Of a stretch of 64,000 bases of DNA, positions 28,538 through 37,473 are shown piece after piece. Under the pieces are notes generated by a model, which ran no database searches, was not told the DNA's origin, and saw only the letters and a list, made by a program, of their open reading frames with translations. The translations under genes were made by a program, and so were the position numbers. Each line of letters begins with the position of its first letter. The first letter of the stretch is position 1. Source of the DNA: Rikenellaceae bacterium (GTDB taxonomy: Bacteria; Bacteroidota; Bacteroidia; Bacteroidales; Rikenellaceae); NCBI GenBank assembly GCA_009783565.1, contig WRDF01000004.1:121007-185006 (forward strand), given 5' to 3'.

Positions 28538-31500
28538 ATGAAACGATTAATGTTTGCGTTCTTGGGACTCTCCGCCCTGTTGCTCGGGTCCTGCGTTACA
28601 GAGATATTTAAGGGCGATGAACTGCCCGGCGGCAAAGCCAATACGCTCTCGGTCTATGTCACGGCGAACAGTCTGGACGTCGAATATGCGAAGACGCGCT
28701 CCTCCGTAGCTCCCCAGCCGGGAGAAGATCAGATCGGAGACCTGTATCTGCTCTTTTTTGAGGCCGATCCGGGACGCAACGGCTCTTTTGTCGATTATGT
28801 AAAGATAGAAGGACCGCTTATGATGCATACGAGGTTCGATATCAACCTTATGGACACGGATATCGACGTTCTCGATGCCTATAACGTGCTGGCTATTGCA
28901 AATATCGACGGGGTGGCGGGCAACCGCTACCTGAACAACATGAGCGTCGAGAGCTGGATGTTCCAGTGGGCCACCAAGACCGAGCGCGACGTGATGCGGG
29001 AGGCTTTGGCGTGGACGACCACGGGCTTCGCGATCCAACCCTCCGGACTGTTGATGAACGGCCGCGTGGAGAAGGCTCACAGCCAGTTTCACTTAAATCT
29101 GATCCTCACGCGTAATCAGGTGCGTTTCGACGTTCTGAACGGCGTGAAGGATGGATACGACCTTGTCGGAGTGCAAATCCACAACGCTTATCCCGCATCA
29201 TCGATATGGAACAGCGGGGAAATGGATTTCACTAACCGCGTCGGGCGTATACCCATGTACTACGGGTACACGAACCCCAACCCGCAAAGCGACATCATGG
29301 GCGGCCTCTATGCTTTCGAGAACCAAGTGCCGATGCCCGTGCAGAACGATAACTTCACCACCACATTGCTCATTCTGCTGCGCGACCGTACCACGCTCGA
29401 AGAAGGCTGGTTCCGTGCCAATATCACACCGACCGAAGGCGCGCAGATCCTGAAACGCAATAACGTTTACCGATTGACGATCAACAACGTCGGCGGTCCG
29501 GGTCACACGACATGGCAGGAGGCCTACGACGACCCGAACCCGACCGAGTTGGACTATGTTATCAACTACTGGGACTTGGACAACAGCGGCGTAATCGTGC
29601 AGGATGGCAGCAGTATCCTTTCGATACCGTCCCGGACCGTGCGCATAGGACGCGCCGGCGGAATTTCGACACATCAGATATTCGTTTTCACGAACAGCAC
29701 TAATCCCGTCTCGCCGCTGTCGATCCGCAGCCAGAGCTACACTCCGGCGAATAACCAGACAAGCGCCACCCTTTCGGGCAACGTGCTTACGATCATTGCC
29801 ACGGCACTCGACGAGAGCGAGCTTGAACGTCTCGGCACGATAACGCTCGGATTCGCCGGACTCGAAGCGACGGTAAATGTGATACAGAGCGGCATTGCCG
29901 ATAATTTTCTTAAAGTGCATTTGCCAAGTGGAGCGAACATACCGCGCTTTGCACCGTTTGCGGGTATCGCATCAGACTGGATTCGCGTAGAAGCATCGGG
30001 TGACTGGACGGCCGAGATATTTACCGACGCACCCGATGGGTTCTCTTTTGGAGGCACGTCATTAGGGGTCATTCGCAACGTGATTTCGAGCGCAGAACCG
30101 GCTGATGCCGCATTGATCAATAATAACCGTTTTCAGATATTCACTTACAGCGCAAATCCCGATGCGACGGTGCGCGAGGCGTTTATCGTCGTAACGCTGG
30201 ATGACGATCCCGAACACCATGCCGTAGTGTTCCGCATATCGCAGGCTCCGGCAGGCGGTATCAGCGTCGTGCCGAACCAGACGACCGTGACATTCAACGG
30301 CGCAGGGACAGGACTGGCGGCAGTCCCGAACAACACGACCACGACATTTAATGTTCGCCCGAGCGAAATAGTGAACCCGGACGATAGCGTCACAATAGCC
30401 GAATGGGATTGGGAACTTCTTCCGGCAGGTTCGGACAGTTATTTCAGTGTCACGGATATTCACAGTCTGACCGACCCCGCAGACAACAGCCTAACGGTCA
30501 GCGCTGTGGGTATGAATCTCGCGGGCAGCCAGCGCACGGCAACGCTGAGAATATTCCTGGTGGCCAACCCTAGCACGTTTGTCGATATACGTCTTGTACA
30601 GCAGCCCATGTCCATCAATTTGTCGCCGAACACCGTTCCCGCAGTCGGATATGTTGGCGGACGCACACAGCCGATTTCGGTCGTGGGAGATGCTTCATTG
30701 CAATGGTCGGCCGCTATCGTGACCAACGGCGGCACGGCCGGCGACGGACGCACACTGGTGCAGCACGAGGCTAAACTCTTCATCCAGGGTGGCGGAGAGG
30801 TCGACCCACTCGCGACATACAGCATGGCGACGCAATTCTACGTAGCATTCCCGAAGGTTTACTACCCTAACCGCCAGATTACGATCTCTGCCGACGTTAC
30901 GGTGACGGTCGCAGGTATGACCCAGACGATCCGCGTTACTCAGAACCCGCTTATGCCTAACAACATGACGAGTTTCAATATCATAGGCAGCAGTCAGAAC
31001 TGGGGTGCGCTGGGTAATACTTACAATCAGGCATGGGATGCCGCACTGGCAACGATCCCCGGTTATAGCCGTCTTTCCACGAACGGCAACCTGACCACCA
31101 CATCGGTCAATCCCACGGTGAGCTATCTGCACGTCGTGCCGCAGCAGGGGAATGCCGCTGCAACGAACTGGAACTGGGCAGTTGTTCATGACTTCATAAA
31201 CGTCAGAGACGGATTTGTCGTGATCGCACAACAGTCGAGTGCGCTAAACGCAGTGAACAACTCTAACTCGCCCATAAGAATGGCAGGATATAATAATCTT
31301 GTATACGGGGTCAATTCCAACAATGTACAGATCACCGAGACGCATTCTTCGCAAACGAAGGTCTACCAGTTCCTGATGGAGCGCGGCAACAGGCCTCTGA
31401 CAGCTGCCCAGGTGCAAAGTTTCCACAACGACGGGATCAATACTGTGATACCCGGCCCGTGGCCTGCGTCGGCAGTCATTATGATGACCAAGACCAGCAA

Positions 31501-31768
31501 CGACAATCAGGCGCAGCTTATCATCGACCCCGAAAACCGATTCCTCTACATCGGCGAATCGCAGATTTTCTGGAACAGCAGCAACGTATCGGGCAACCGT
31601 CAGATATTCCTCGATAACCTGATGTTCTATGTTGGCAACGCTTCGAAATACGGCAGCCATTTCACCGACCTGTTCATAGAAGACGGTCGTACGAACAGCC
31701 AGCCCGCTCCATGGGATGACTGGTGGGGAGCTAACCGCATGTCTGCAAACGGCGTACCGAGTAAATAA
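28538..31768 (+). CDS. Large fimbrial tip-like lipoprotein (paralogue A)
   Basis: A 1076-residue lipoprotein (lipobox LLLGSC, Cys19) with KTRS (Arg54) as probable cleavage site. The N-terminal part (residues 60-345) is of the DUF4906/fimbrial type: IGDLYLLFFEADPG, NVYRLTINNVGGPG, INYWDLDNSG. Several BACON-like repeats follow (SILSIPSRTVRIGRAG; FLKVHLPSG). The last about 270 residues form a separate module with TKVYQFLMERGNRPLT, FLDNLMFYVGNAS and PAPWDDWWG near the end. The next gene is a paralogue of the same layout. A role at the pilus tip, as for FimE or Mfa5, is inferred from position and size; the C-terminal module is not one I can name. Confidence 0.65.
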   Translation: MKRLMFAFLGLSALLLGSCVTEIFKGDELPGGKANTLSVYVTANSLDVEYAKTRSSVAPQPGEDQIGDLYLLFFEADPGRNGSFVDYVKIEGPLMMHTRFDINLMDTDIDVLDAYNVLAIANIDGVAGNRYLNNMSVESWMFQWATKTERDVMREALAWTTTGFAIQPSGLLMNGRVEKAHSQFHLNLILTRNQVRFDVLNGVKDGYDLVGVQIHNAYPASSIWNSGEMDFTNRVGRIPMYYGYTNPNPQSDIMGGLYAFENQVPMPVQNDNFTTTLLILLRDRTTLEEGWFRANITPTEGAQILKRNNVYRLTINNVGGPGHTTWQEAYDDPNPTELDYVINYWDLDNSGVIVQDGSSILSIPSRTVRIGRAGGISTHQIFVFTNSTNPVSPLSIRSQSYTPANNQTSATLSGNVLTIIATALDESELERLGTITLGFAGLEATVNVIQSGIADNFLKVHLPSGANIPRFAPFAGIASDWIRVEASGDWTAEIFTDAPDGFSFGGTSLGVIRNVISSAEPADAALINNNRFQIFTYSANPDATVREAFIVVTLDDDPEHHAVVFRISQAPAGGISVVPNQTTVTFNGAGTGLAAVPNNTTTTFNVRPSEIVNPDDSVTIAEWDWELLPAGSDSYFSVTDIHSLTDPADNSLTVSAVGMNLAGSQRTATLRIFLVANPSTFVDIRLVQQPMSINLSPNTVPAVGYVGGRTQPISVVGDASLQWSAAIVTNGGTAGDGRTLVQHEAKLFIQGGGEVDPLATYSMATQFYVAFPKVYYPNRQITISADVTVTVAGMTQTIRVTQNPLMPNNMTSFNIIGSSQNWGALGNTYNQAWDAALATIPGYSRLSTNGNLTTTSVNPTVSYLHVVPQQGNAAATNWNWAVVHDFINVRDGFVVIAQQSSALNAVNNSNSPIRMAGYNNLVYGVNSNNVQITETHSSQTKVYQFLMERGNRPLTAAQVQSFHNDGINTVIPGPWPASAVIMMTKTSNDNQAQLIIDPENRFLYIGESQIFWNSSNVSGNRQIFLDNLMFYVGNASKYGSHFTDLFIEDGRTNSQPAPWDDWWGANRMSANGVPSK

Positions 31769-31852
31769 ACCGAACCTAGCACGTGCGGCACGAAAACCGC
31801 CGCACGCGCACATAATCGCAGAAAGACGAAAAATTAAAGCATACGGATAAAT

Positions 31853-34800
31853 ATGAAAAGGATATTGTTTTCACTAACGATACTGGCAGCTCTGCTCTTC
31901 GCGGGCGCTTGCTCTTCTGAGCGGTGGCACGGAGACGGGGAACAATCGCGTCAGGGTACACTGCGCTTGCAGGTAAACGTAGAGGGCCTTGCGCTCGACA
32001 CGGGCAACAGCGGAGCAACGCGCTCGGCCGCCATGACGCGTGCGATGGTCAATGCAGAGGATGGCGAAGATCTGATCAGCAGCCTCTATCTGATGTTCTT
32101 CGAGCCTAACGACTTCCGTCAGGGCGAGTTGATAGATTGGGTCGAGGTAGCATTGACGGAAGATTTCATTAATATGAACGTTCAGACGCGGATCGCCGAC
32201 ATCGACCTCAGCGGCACGATAATCGACCCCGATGCGGCTTACCATATACTGGCTGTCGCCAACATCAACGACGTGCGTTACGTGGGCGATGGTATGACGA
32301 TCGATATGTGGATGAATCAGTGGGATGGTCTGACCGAAGATCAGGTTATGTTCGAAGCGCGCGGATGGGTCGCGGCCGGCACACCGATAGACCCCAACGG
32401 ACTGCTCATGAGCGGCCGTATAGTGAAGTCGGCAGGGCAGACACAACTCAACCTGACACTTTCGCGCACTCAGGCACGTCTCGACGTGGTGAATAATACC
32501 CGCGAGACTTATGACCTCGTTTCGGCAACGGCGTGGAATGGCTACCCTTCTGCCTCAGTCTGGCCGGGAGGCATCCTGGACTACTCTTCCTCCGCTTCCC
32601 GCATACGCAGGTATTACGGTGTGAACAACTCCGAAAACGAAACCTCCGTATCAGGTATCGACGGACTCGGCTATCTGTTAGGCAACATTCGCGGCGGCCT
32701 GTATGTTTTTGAAAATCAGGTGATTTCGCCCGAACGCTTCGACAATCAGAGCACGTGTCTGATCATCGGTCTGCGCAAACGCGGCGAGACCGAGACTACA
32801 TACTACCGCGCGAATATTGTCCATGACGGTAATTCGCAAGTGCTCAGGCGCAACCATGCTTACAGACTGACCATAAACAGCGTTTCGGGGCCCGGTGCGC
32901 CGAACGAAGAACTGGCCTATATCGGACAAGGCAACACTATCGAATATACCATCGGCACATGGAATCTGGATGACAACGGATTGATCGTGCGCGACGATTT
33001 CAGCATACTTTCCATACCGACTAAACTGATCCAGGTCGGACGCGAAACCAGCACTTCGACGTTTTCGATCTATACGTTCACGTCGCTCTCCGACGCTTCG
33101 CCGCTCGCAGTGCGCAGCCAGACCTACACGCCCGCGGGTAACAATATCCGCGCACGACTGGACGGCAATACACTCGTGATCGAAGCCGACCCGCTGGGCC
33201 TCGACGAGACCGAACGCCGTGGCGTTATCGTTCTCTCGTTCGCCGGATTGGAGACATCGATGACTATCATTCAATCGGGTATTGCGGACGACCATCTGCG
33301 GGTTTTCCTGCCCGACGGCGGCCTTCCGCGCTTCCTGTCGTTTGCGGGCATACCGTCGGGATTGCTCCGCGTCGAGGCTAGCGGAACATGGACGGCGCAG
33401 CTCTACATGGACGGGTTCTCGTTCAACGCTGTTCCCAATCCGACGAATCCTCTTAAAATGCTGGCCAGTACGAGCGGTCTGGTCGCAGACAACCGTTTCC
33501 GCGTTTATACCAATACCATTAACGATACGGGACGCACACGCGACGCATTTATAGTGGTTTCGCTCAACAAAGACCCCGACAACTATTCGGCCGTAGTGCG
33601 CCTGTCGCAATCTGCTGCGGGAGATATCAACCTGCTGCCGGACGACCAGACCAACGTGACATTCGACGGCGCAGGTAATCTGGTCGTAATTCCGGGTGCG
33701 AGCAACGTCGATACGTTCATTGTACTACCCGGCTGGGTCGATGATAATTCGGTGATCAAGCCATGGACGGCAACCATCATAGCGAGCGGCTCACACAGCG
33801 ACCCAAGCCTCTTCTCCGTCGTGTCAAATTACGACGCTACGAACGAGAACAACAATACGGTAACGGTTTCGGCCAACGGTGTCAATACTTTCGGACGCCA
33901 ACTTTCGGCTGTACTGCGCATTTCGCTCACGGCCGATCCGAGCACGTATACTGACATTACGCTGTTCCAACAACCGGCTAACGTAGCTCTTGTACCGAAC
34001 TCCGTACCCAATGTTCCGACTGTGGGCGGTCAGACCCCGGCTATCAGAGTCGATGCGGATGCATCGATGATGTGGTCGGCAGTCATTACTCCCGACATCG
34101 TATGGCTCAGCGACGGACGCACCCTATTGCATCACACGGCTACGCTCGTGGACCAGAATGGCAATCCGCTTGTGGAGGGTCAGACTTATCCCGTATCTAC
34201 GCAGTTCCGCGTGCGTTTCCCGAAGGTTTACTATCCGAACCGCGATATTCCGATCTCGGTAAAAGTTACGGTAACCATAGGCGGAAGCATGACAAGGATT
34301 CTCGAAGTTGCCCAAACTCCGCTGACATCACGTCCGGTGAGGAGCTTCAACATGAGGGGCAACGACCAGAGCTGGGGTCTGATCAGTACCGCCTCTGGAG
34401 AATATAATCAAGGGTGGACGGCGGCATTGGCAACAATTCCAGGCTATACACATGCCAACGGAGTTCCCAGCGGCACTACTAATATTACCACTGTCAGTGT
34501 TCCCACGGATATTACTTATCTGCACGTCGTGCCGCAGCAGTCGAACACCGCTGCAACGAACTGGGATTGGGCAAGCGTTCATGACTTTATAAACGTCAGA
34601 GACGGATTTGTCGCGATCGTATCGCAGTCAAGTTCGCTGAATGCGGTGAATAATCCTAACTCGCCGTTCAGAAGGGCAGGGTATAACAACCTCGTATACG
34701 GTGTCAATAGTACTAACGTGCATATCGCCGAAACGCTTTCTTCACAGACGAAAGTATACCAGTTCCTGATGGAGCGCGGCAACAGACCGCTGACAGCCTC

Positions 34801-35161
34801 GCAGGTGTCAAGTTTCCACAACGACGGTATAAATACAATAATTCCGGGTCCGTGGCCTGTATCGGCAGTCGTTATGATGACCAAGACCAACAATGCCAAC
34901 CAGGCGCAGTTGATCATCGACCCGGAGAACCGCTTCCTATACCTCGGCGAATCGCAGGTATTCTGGAACAATAGCAACCTGACGGGCAACCGTGATGTAT
35001 TCCTCGATAACCTGATGTTCTACGTTGGTAACGCTTCAAGATATGGCAGCCACTTCACCGACCTGTTCATCGAGGACGGCCGACCGGGAGCGCAACCAGC
35101 GCCATGGGATGACTGGTGGGGTGATAACCGTCTCGTTCCGAACGGCGTGCCGAGCAAGTAG
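31853..35161 (+). CDS. Large fimbrial tip-like lipoprotein (paralogue B)
   Basis: A 1102-residue lipoprotein (lipobox FAGAC, Cys20) with possible cleavage sites ATRS (Arg57) and MTRA (Arg63). It follows paralogue A by 84 bases and has the same order: fimbrial N-terminal domain (SSLYLMFFEPNDF, HAYRLTINSVSGPG, IGTWNLDDNG), BACON-like repeats (SILSIPTKLIQVGRE), and the C-terminal module with TKVYQFLMERGNRPLT, FLDNLMFYVGNAS and PAPWDDWWG. Over the last about 190 residues the two differ at roughly 33 positions, far fewer than in their middles. It is the last gene of operon 1, with a strong terminator 24 bases behind it. Confidence 0.65.
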   Translation: MKRILFSLTILAALLFAGACSSERWHGDGEQSRQGTLRLQVNVEGLALDTGNSGATRSAAMTRAMVNAEDGEDLISSLYLMFFEPNDFRQGELIDWVEVALTEDFINMNVQTRIADIDLSGTIIDPDAAYHILAVANINDVRYVGDGMTIDMWMNQWDGLTEDQVMFEARGWVAAGTPIDPNGLLMSGRIVKSAGQTQLNLTLSRTQARLDVVNNTRETYDLVSATAWNGYPSASVWPGGILDYSSSASRIRRYYGVNNSENETSVSGIDGLGYLLGNIRGGLYVFENQVISPERFDNQSTCLIIGLRKRGETETTYYRANIVHDGNSQVLRRNHAYRLTINSVSGPGAPNEELAYIGQGNTIEYTIGTWNLDDNGLIVRDDFSILSIPTKLIQVGRETSTSTFSIYTFTSLSDASPLAVRSQTYTPAGNNIRARLDGNTLVIEADPLGLDETERRGVIVLSFAGLETSMTIIQSGIADDHLRVFLPDGGLPRFLSFAGIPSGLLRVEASGTWTAQLYMDGFSFNAVPNPTNPLKMLASTSGLVADNRFRVYTNTINDTGRTRDAFIVVSLNKDPDNYSAVVRLSQSAAGDINLLPDDQTNVTFDGAGNLVVIPGASNVDTFIVLPGWVDDNSVIKPWTATIIASGSHSDPSLFSVVSNYDATNENNNTVTVSANGVNTFGRQLSAVLRISLTADPSTYTDITLFQQPANVALVPNSVPNVPTVGGQTPAIRVDADASMMWSAVITPDIVWLSDGRTLLHHTATLVDQNGNPLVEGQTYPVSTQFRVRFPKVYYPNRDIPISVKVTVTIGGSMTRILEVAQTPLTSRPVRSFNMRGNDQSWGLISTASGEYNQGWTAALATIPGYTHANGVPSGTTNITTVSVPTDITYLHVVPQQSNTAATNWDWASVHDFINVRDGFVAIVSQSSSLNAVNNPNSPFRRAGYNNLVYGVNSTNVHIAETLSSQTKVYQFLMERGNRPLTASQVSSFHNDGINTIIPGPWPVSAVVMMTKTNNANQAQLIIDPENRFLYLGESQVFWNNSNLTGNRDVFLDNLMFYVGNASRYGSHFTDLFIEDGRPGAQPAPWDDWWGDNRLVPNGVPSK

Positions 35162-35184
35162 TCGCCTTAGGTGTAGTGAATTCG

Positions 35185-35220
35185 AAATCCCCCTTTATCC
35201 TTAGTGATAAAGGGGGATTT
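35185..35220 (+). terminator. Terminator of fimbrial operon 1
   Basis: AAATCCCCCTTTATC (35185-35199) pairs perfectly with GATAAAGGGGGATTT (35206-35220), and a short T run follows. Confidence 0.9.
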
Positions 35221-35641
35221 TACATGCACGCGTGTTGTTTACAAACCGACAATAGAGTGTTGACAAACTGTGATAAGGCTGTTAAAATGTTTTAATACGA
35301 TTATCGCCTGAACTGTTTGATAGTCGGAATACGTGGTGTATAAAAATATATAACGTAAATCCTAATGAAATTTATCAGAATCGATAATCGATTTATCGAC
35401 GATAGCGGTATTGGATTTGTGTATGAAAACAGACTGTTAAGATATTGAGAGTTTATTTTTATAGTTGTTGATAACACCCCTGAAAACCTGATTACCAATG
35501 TTTTAGTATGATAATATATTGTTGATAATTATTGGGTATTTTTACTGTAATAACTGCACATGAAAGTTATCGACAGTTTTAACGCGTATTATTTTTATTG
35601 TTATTTTAAATTTATTAAATGAATATAAAAAATAAAAATAA
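35221..35641. other. AT-rich non-coding gap with DnaA-box-like words
   Basis: About 420 strongly AT-rich bases with no credible gene. Two copies of TGTTGATAA (35466-35474, 35520-35528) read TTATCAACA on the other strand, close to the DnaA box TTATCCACA. TTATCGACA (35567-35575) and TTATCGACG (35393-35401) are further near matches, and another TGTTGATAA is at 36122-36130. A cluster of ATCGAT-like palindromic words lies near 35379-35400. Confidence 0.35.
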
Positions 35642-36040
35642 TCATCTCGACACTTCGCCGCGCACGATCAACAGATGTAACTCCTCGGCGGTGCTGGCGA
35701 ACACCTGCACTACCTTATAAAATACCCCCGATTGCCGCCGCGGATTAAACGTGATCGTTATTTCACCCGTATCCCCCGGAGCGACAGGTCTTTTAGAAAA
35801 ATCATACGACACGCACCGGCACGTCACAACAACACGCTTAATAACGATGGGCCGGTCGCTTGTGTTCGTGAACCTGAACGTGTGGCTTACCCGTCCGCCA
35901 CGTTCGGCCAAAACCCCGAAATTGTGCTCGGTCTGGGCGAACTCGATTTCAGCTCGCCGCTCTACCGGTTGATTATTTATTTTTGCGCCCACCGCCGCCG
36001 TTATCATAACGAAAGAGAGCAATAAAACCGCTTTTTTCAT
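35642..36040 (-). CDS. DUF1573 domain protein
   Basis: A 132-residue exported protein: signal peptide about residues 1-19, then one DUF1573 immunoglobulin-like (ASH-type) domain with EFAQTEHNFGVLAERGG, HTFRFTNTSDRPIVI, the conserved VVTCRCV, and GDTGEITITFNP. Such proteins are abundant in Bacteroidetes; their function is unknown. It stands alone with its own -7 box (36066-36073), divergent from the AraC-type regulator. Confidence 0.85.
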   Translation of the reverse strand: MKKAVLLLSFVMITAAVGAKINNQPVERRAEIEFAQTEHNFGVLAERGGRVSHTFRFTNTSDRPIVIKRVVVTCRCVSYDFSKRPVAPGDTGEITITFNPRRQSGVFYKVVQVFASTAEELHLLIVRGEVSR

Positions 36041-36065
36041 GACCGTTATTCTTTATTTTTCTTCT

Positions 36066-36073
36066 CAAAGATA
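36066..36073 (-). promoter_or_regulatory. Bacteroidetes -7 box for DUF1573 gene
   Basis: Minus-strand TATCTTTG, 25 bases before the ATG at 36040. Confidence 0.5.
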
Positions 36074-36169
36074 TCAATTTTTACGGTTCATTCGCTATGT
36101 AAATGAGAAACAGGCGTTTTTTGTTGATAAATTAAATAATTACATATTGTAAAATAGAACATCTGATTG

Positions 36170-36177
36170 TATCTTTG
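36170..36177 (+). promoter_or_regulatory. Bacteroidetes -7 box for AraC-type regulator
   Basis: TATCTTTG, with ATTG at 36146-36149 twenty bases upstream as a near -33 match. Transcription would begin near 36184, after the first possible start (36180), so 36225 is the true start. Confidence 0.55.
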
Positions 36178-36224
36178 CCGTGATAAATTTACTATATCGT
36201 AAGGATATTTATACTATTGCAATT

Positions 36225-37121
36225 ATGGCCAAGAGTATCAGCAGAACAACGGCGCGACAATCCGCTATTGTCAGATATTCACAGTCCGAGAGAGTGGGTA
36301 TTCGCTCGTTCATGTTCTCGCGTCATGCGATAGGGTTTGTAATGCGTGGCAGAAAGCTGATATATTCCGGCGATACGGCAATCGAAATATCTTCCGGTAA
36401 TCTTTTTTATCTTCCGAGCGGCCATCACTGCATGGATTACATTCCGGAAGGCGGACAACCGTTCGAACAGATAGTTGTTTACTTCACACCTGAGCAACTT
36501 AACAGCTGTCTTACGTTGCTGAGCATGAATCTGGGTCTCACGATCTCGGAACATCACGTTTGTGATGAATGTTATGGACGGACAGATATTGTATATCCCG
36601 CATGGCGTGCCATACGCAGCTATTTTACGACACTGGACAGGTATATAAAAGACGAAATATTCGCGTCGAATGACACAGCGGCCGAAACGTTGAAAATGAT
36701 GGAGCTGATCTGCCTGATCGTCTCTAATCCGAAGTGCTGCATTCATGGTAAGGTACTGGAAAACAGCGATATGATGCGCGAAAATTTCAAACAGATCGTA
36801 CAGGATAATATCTTCACCGGCTACTCCGTCGAAGAACTTGCACTCAAAACGAATCGCAGCCCCACGTCGTTCAAAAGGGATTTCAGGCGACAATTCAAGG
36901 AGTCTCCGCATAAATGGATGATTCGCAAAAGGCTTGCTCACGCACGTCTTTTGCTTATTTCCACCGGTAAGTCCATTGTCGAGATAGGCAATGAGTGTAA
37001 CTTTCGGAACACATCGCACTTTATCAAACTGTTCAAGAAAGAATTCGCTCTTACGCCGTCCGTATATCGCCGGCAACACAATGCGGAAGCACAAGAAAAA
37101 GAAGTAATAACGGCAGAATAA
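36225..37121 (+). CDS. AraC family transcriptional regulator
   Basis: A 298-residue regulator. The N-terminal cupin-like sensing half contains HAIGFVMRGRKLIYSGD and FYLPSGHHCMDY. The C-terminal AraC/XylS double helix-turn-helix starts around residue 205 with YSVEELALKTNRSPTSFKRD and ends with the second helix signature IVEIGNECNFRNTSHFIKLF. The N-terminal type resembles the ExsA/virulence-regulator group rather than sugar regulators. It lies between fimbrial operon 1 and the ilv operon, so control of the fimbrial locus is possible but not shown. An in-frame start at 36180 is excluded by the promoter position. Confidence 0.88.
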   Translation: MAKSISRTTARQSAIVRYSQSERVGIRSFMFSRHAIGFVMRGRKLIYSGDTAIEISSGNLFYLPSGHHCMDYIPEGGQPFEQIVVYFTPEQLNSCLTLLSMNLGLTISEHHVCDECYGRTDIVYPAWRAIRSYFTTLDRYIKDEIFASNDTAAETLKMMELICLIVSNPKCCIHGKVLENSDMMRENFKQIVQDNIFTGYSVEELALKTNRSPTSFKRDFRRQFKESPHKWMIRKRLAHARLLLISTGKSIVEIGNECNFRNTSHFIKLFKKEFALTPSVYRRQHNAEAQEKEVITAE

Positions 37122-37205
37122 CTTAAAAGAATCTCATTCATTTGTGCTCGGCAGTGGCATTTTCTGAAAAAATATCACGAAAAGTCAGAATTCCAGAATT
37201 TTTCG

Positions 37206-37213
37206 TATATTTG
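37206..37213 (+). promoter_or_regulatory. Bacteroidetes -7 box for the ilv leader
   Basis: TATATTTG matches TAnnTTTG. A transcript starting near 37220 would carry the small hairpin, the leader peptide and the attenuator. Confidence 0.6.
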
Positions 37214-37235
37214 CCTGGTCAAAGTCATTCATGCG

Positions 37236-37256
37236 AGTGCCGCGAGGCACTTTTTA
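37236..37256 (+). terminator. Small hairpin with T run early in ilv leader
   Basis: AGTGCC (37236-37241), GCGA loop, GGCACT (37246-37251), then TTTTAT. It is short for a terminator and may instead be a pause hairpin at the very start of the leader RNA. Confidence 0.4.
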
Positions 37257-37287
37257 TCTATTTTTGCGTCAGTGTAATCAGATAATT

Positions 37288-37377
37288 ATGTTCGGAGTAT
37301 CCCGGAATATTATTAGCAATGTATCGGTCGTAGCCATCGCTGCGATTATTATTGCTATTATTATTATCCAGACTTAG
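37288..37377 (+). CDS. ilv leader peptide (29 codons)
   Basis: A 29-codon ORF in the ilvD leader, ATG at 37288 and TAG at 37375-37377. The peptide contains 10 Ile, 4 Val and 4 Ala. Its second half carries runs of three and four Ile codons (bases 37345-37353 and 37357-37368). Such composition is characteristic of attenuator leader peptides of ilv operons in enterobacteria, where slow translation at Ile/Val/Leu codons under starvation prevents termination. The strong terminator 36 bases downstream and ilvD 97 bases downstream fit that role. No leucine codon is present, so Ile and Val would be the sensed amino acids. No name is assigned because homology to ilvL is not implied. Confidence 0.8.
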   Translation: MFGVSRNIISNVSVVAIAAIIIAIIIIQT

Positions 37378-37435
37378 GAGATCCGAGCGTACGCATAACA
37401 CACACAGATTATAAGCCCGCTGCGACAGGATCTTC
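37377..37435 (+). promoter_or_regulatory. Candidate antiterminator pairing in ilv leader
   Basis: GGAGATCC (37377-37384, just behind the leader stop codon) can pair with GGATCTTC (37428-37435), the loop side of the terminator, giving 8 pairs including one G-U. This would compete with terminator formation. A ribosome resting on the leader stop codon would block it, whereas one stalled in the Ile run would leave it free. Confidence 0.35.
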
Positions 37436-37458
37436 GAGACCGTCGCAGCGGGCTTTTT
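37413..37458 (+). terminator. Attenuator terminator before ilvD
   Basis: AAGCCCGCTGCGAC (37413-37426) pairs with GTCGCAGCGGGCTT (37442-37455), 14 perfect pairs, followed by TTTTAT. It ends 16 bases before the ilvD start. Confidence 0.92.
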
Positions 37459-37473
37459 ATAGCCTTATAACCG

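Noticed and set aside
37332..37454. CGCTGCGA (37338-37345) pairing with the terminator 3' arm as the main antiterminator
   Set aside because: The pairing is good, but a ribosome stalled in the Ile run would cover it, which would give the wrong response to starvation; GGAGATCC/GGATCTTC fits better.
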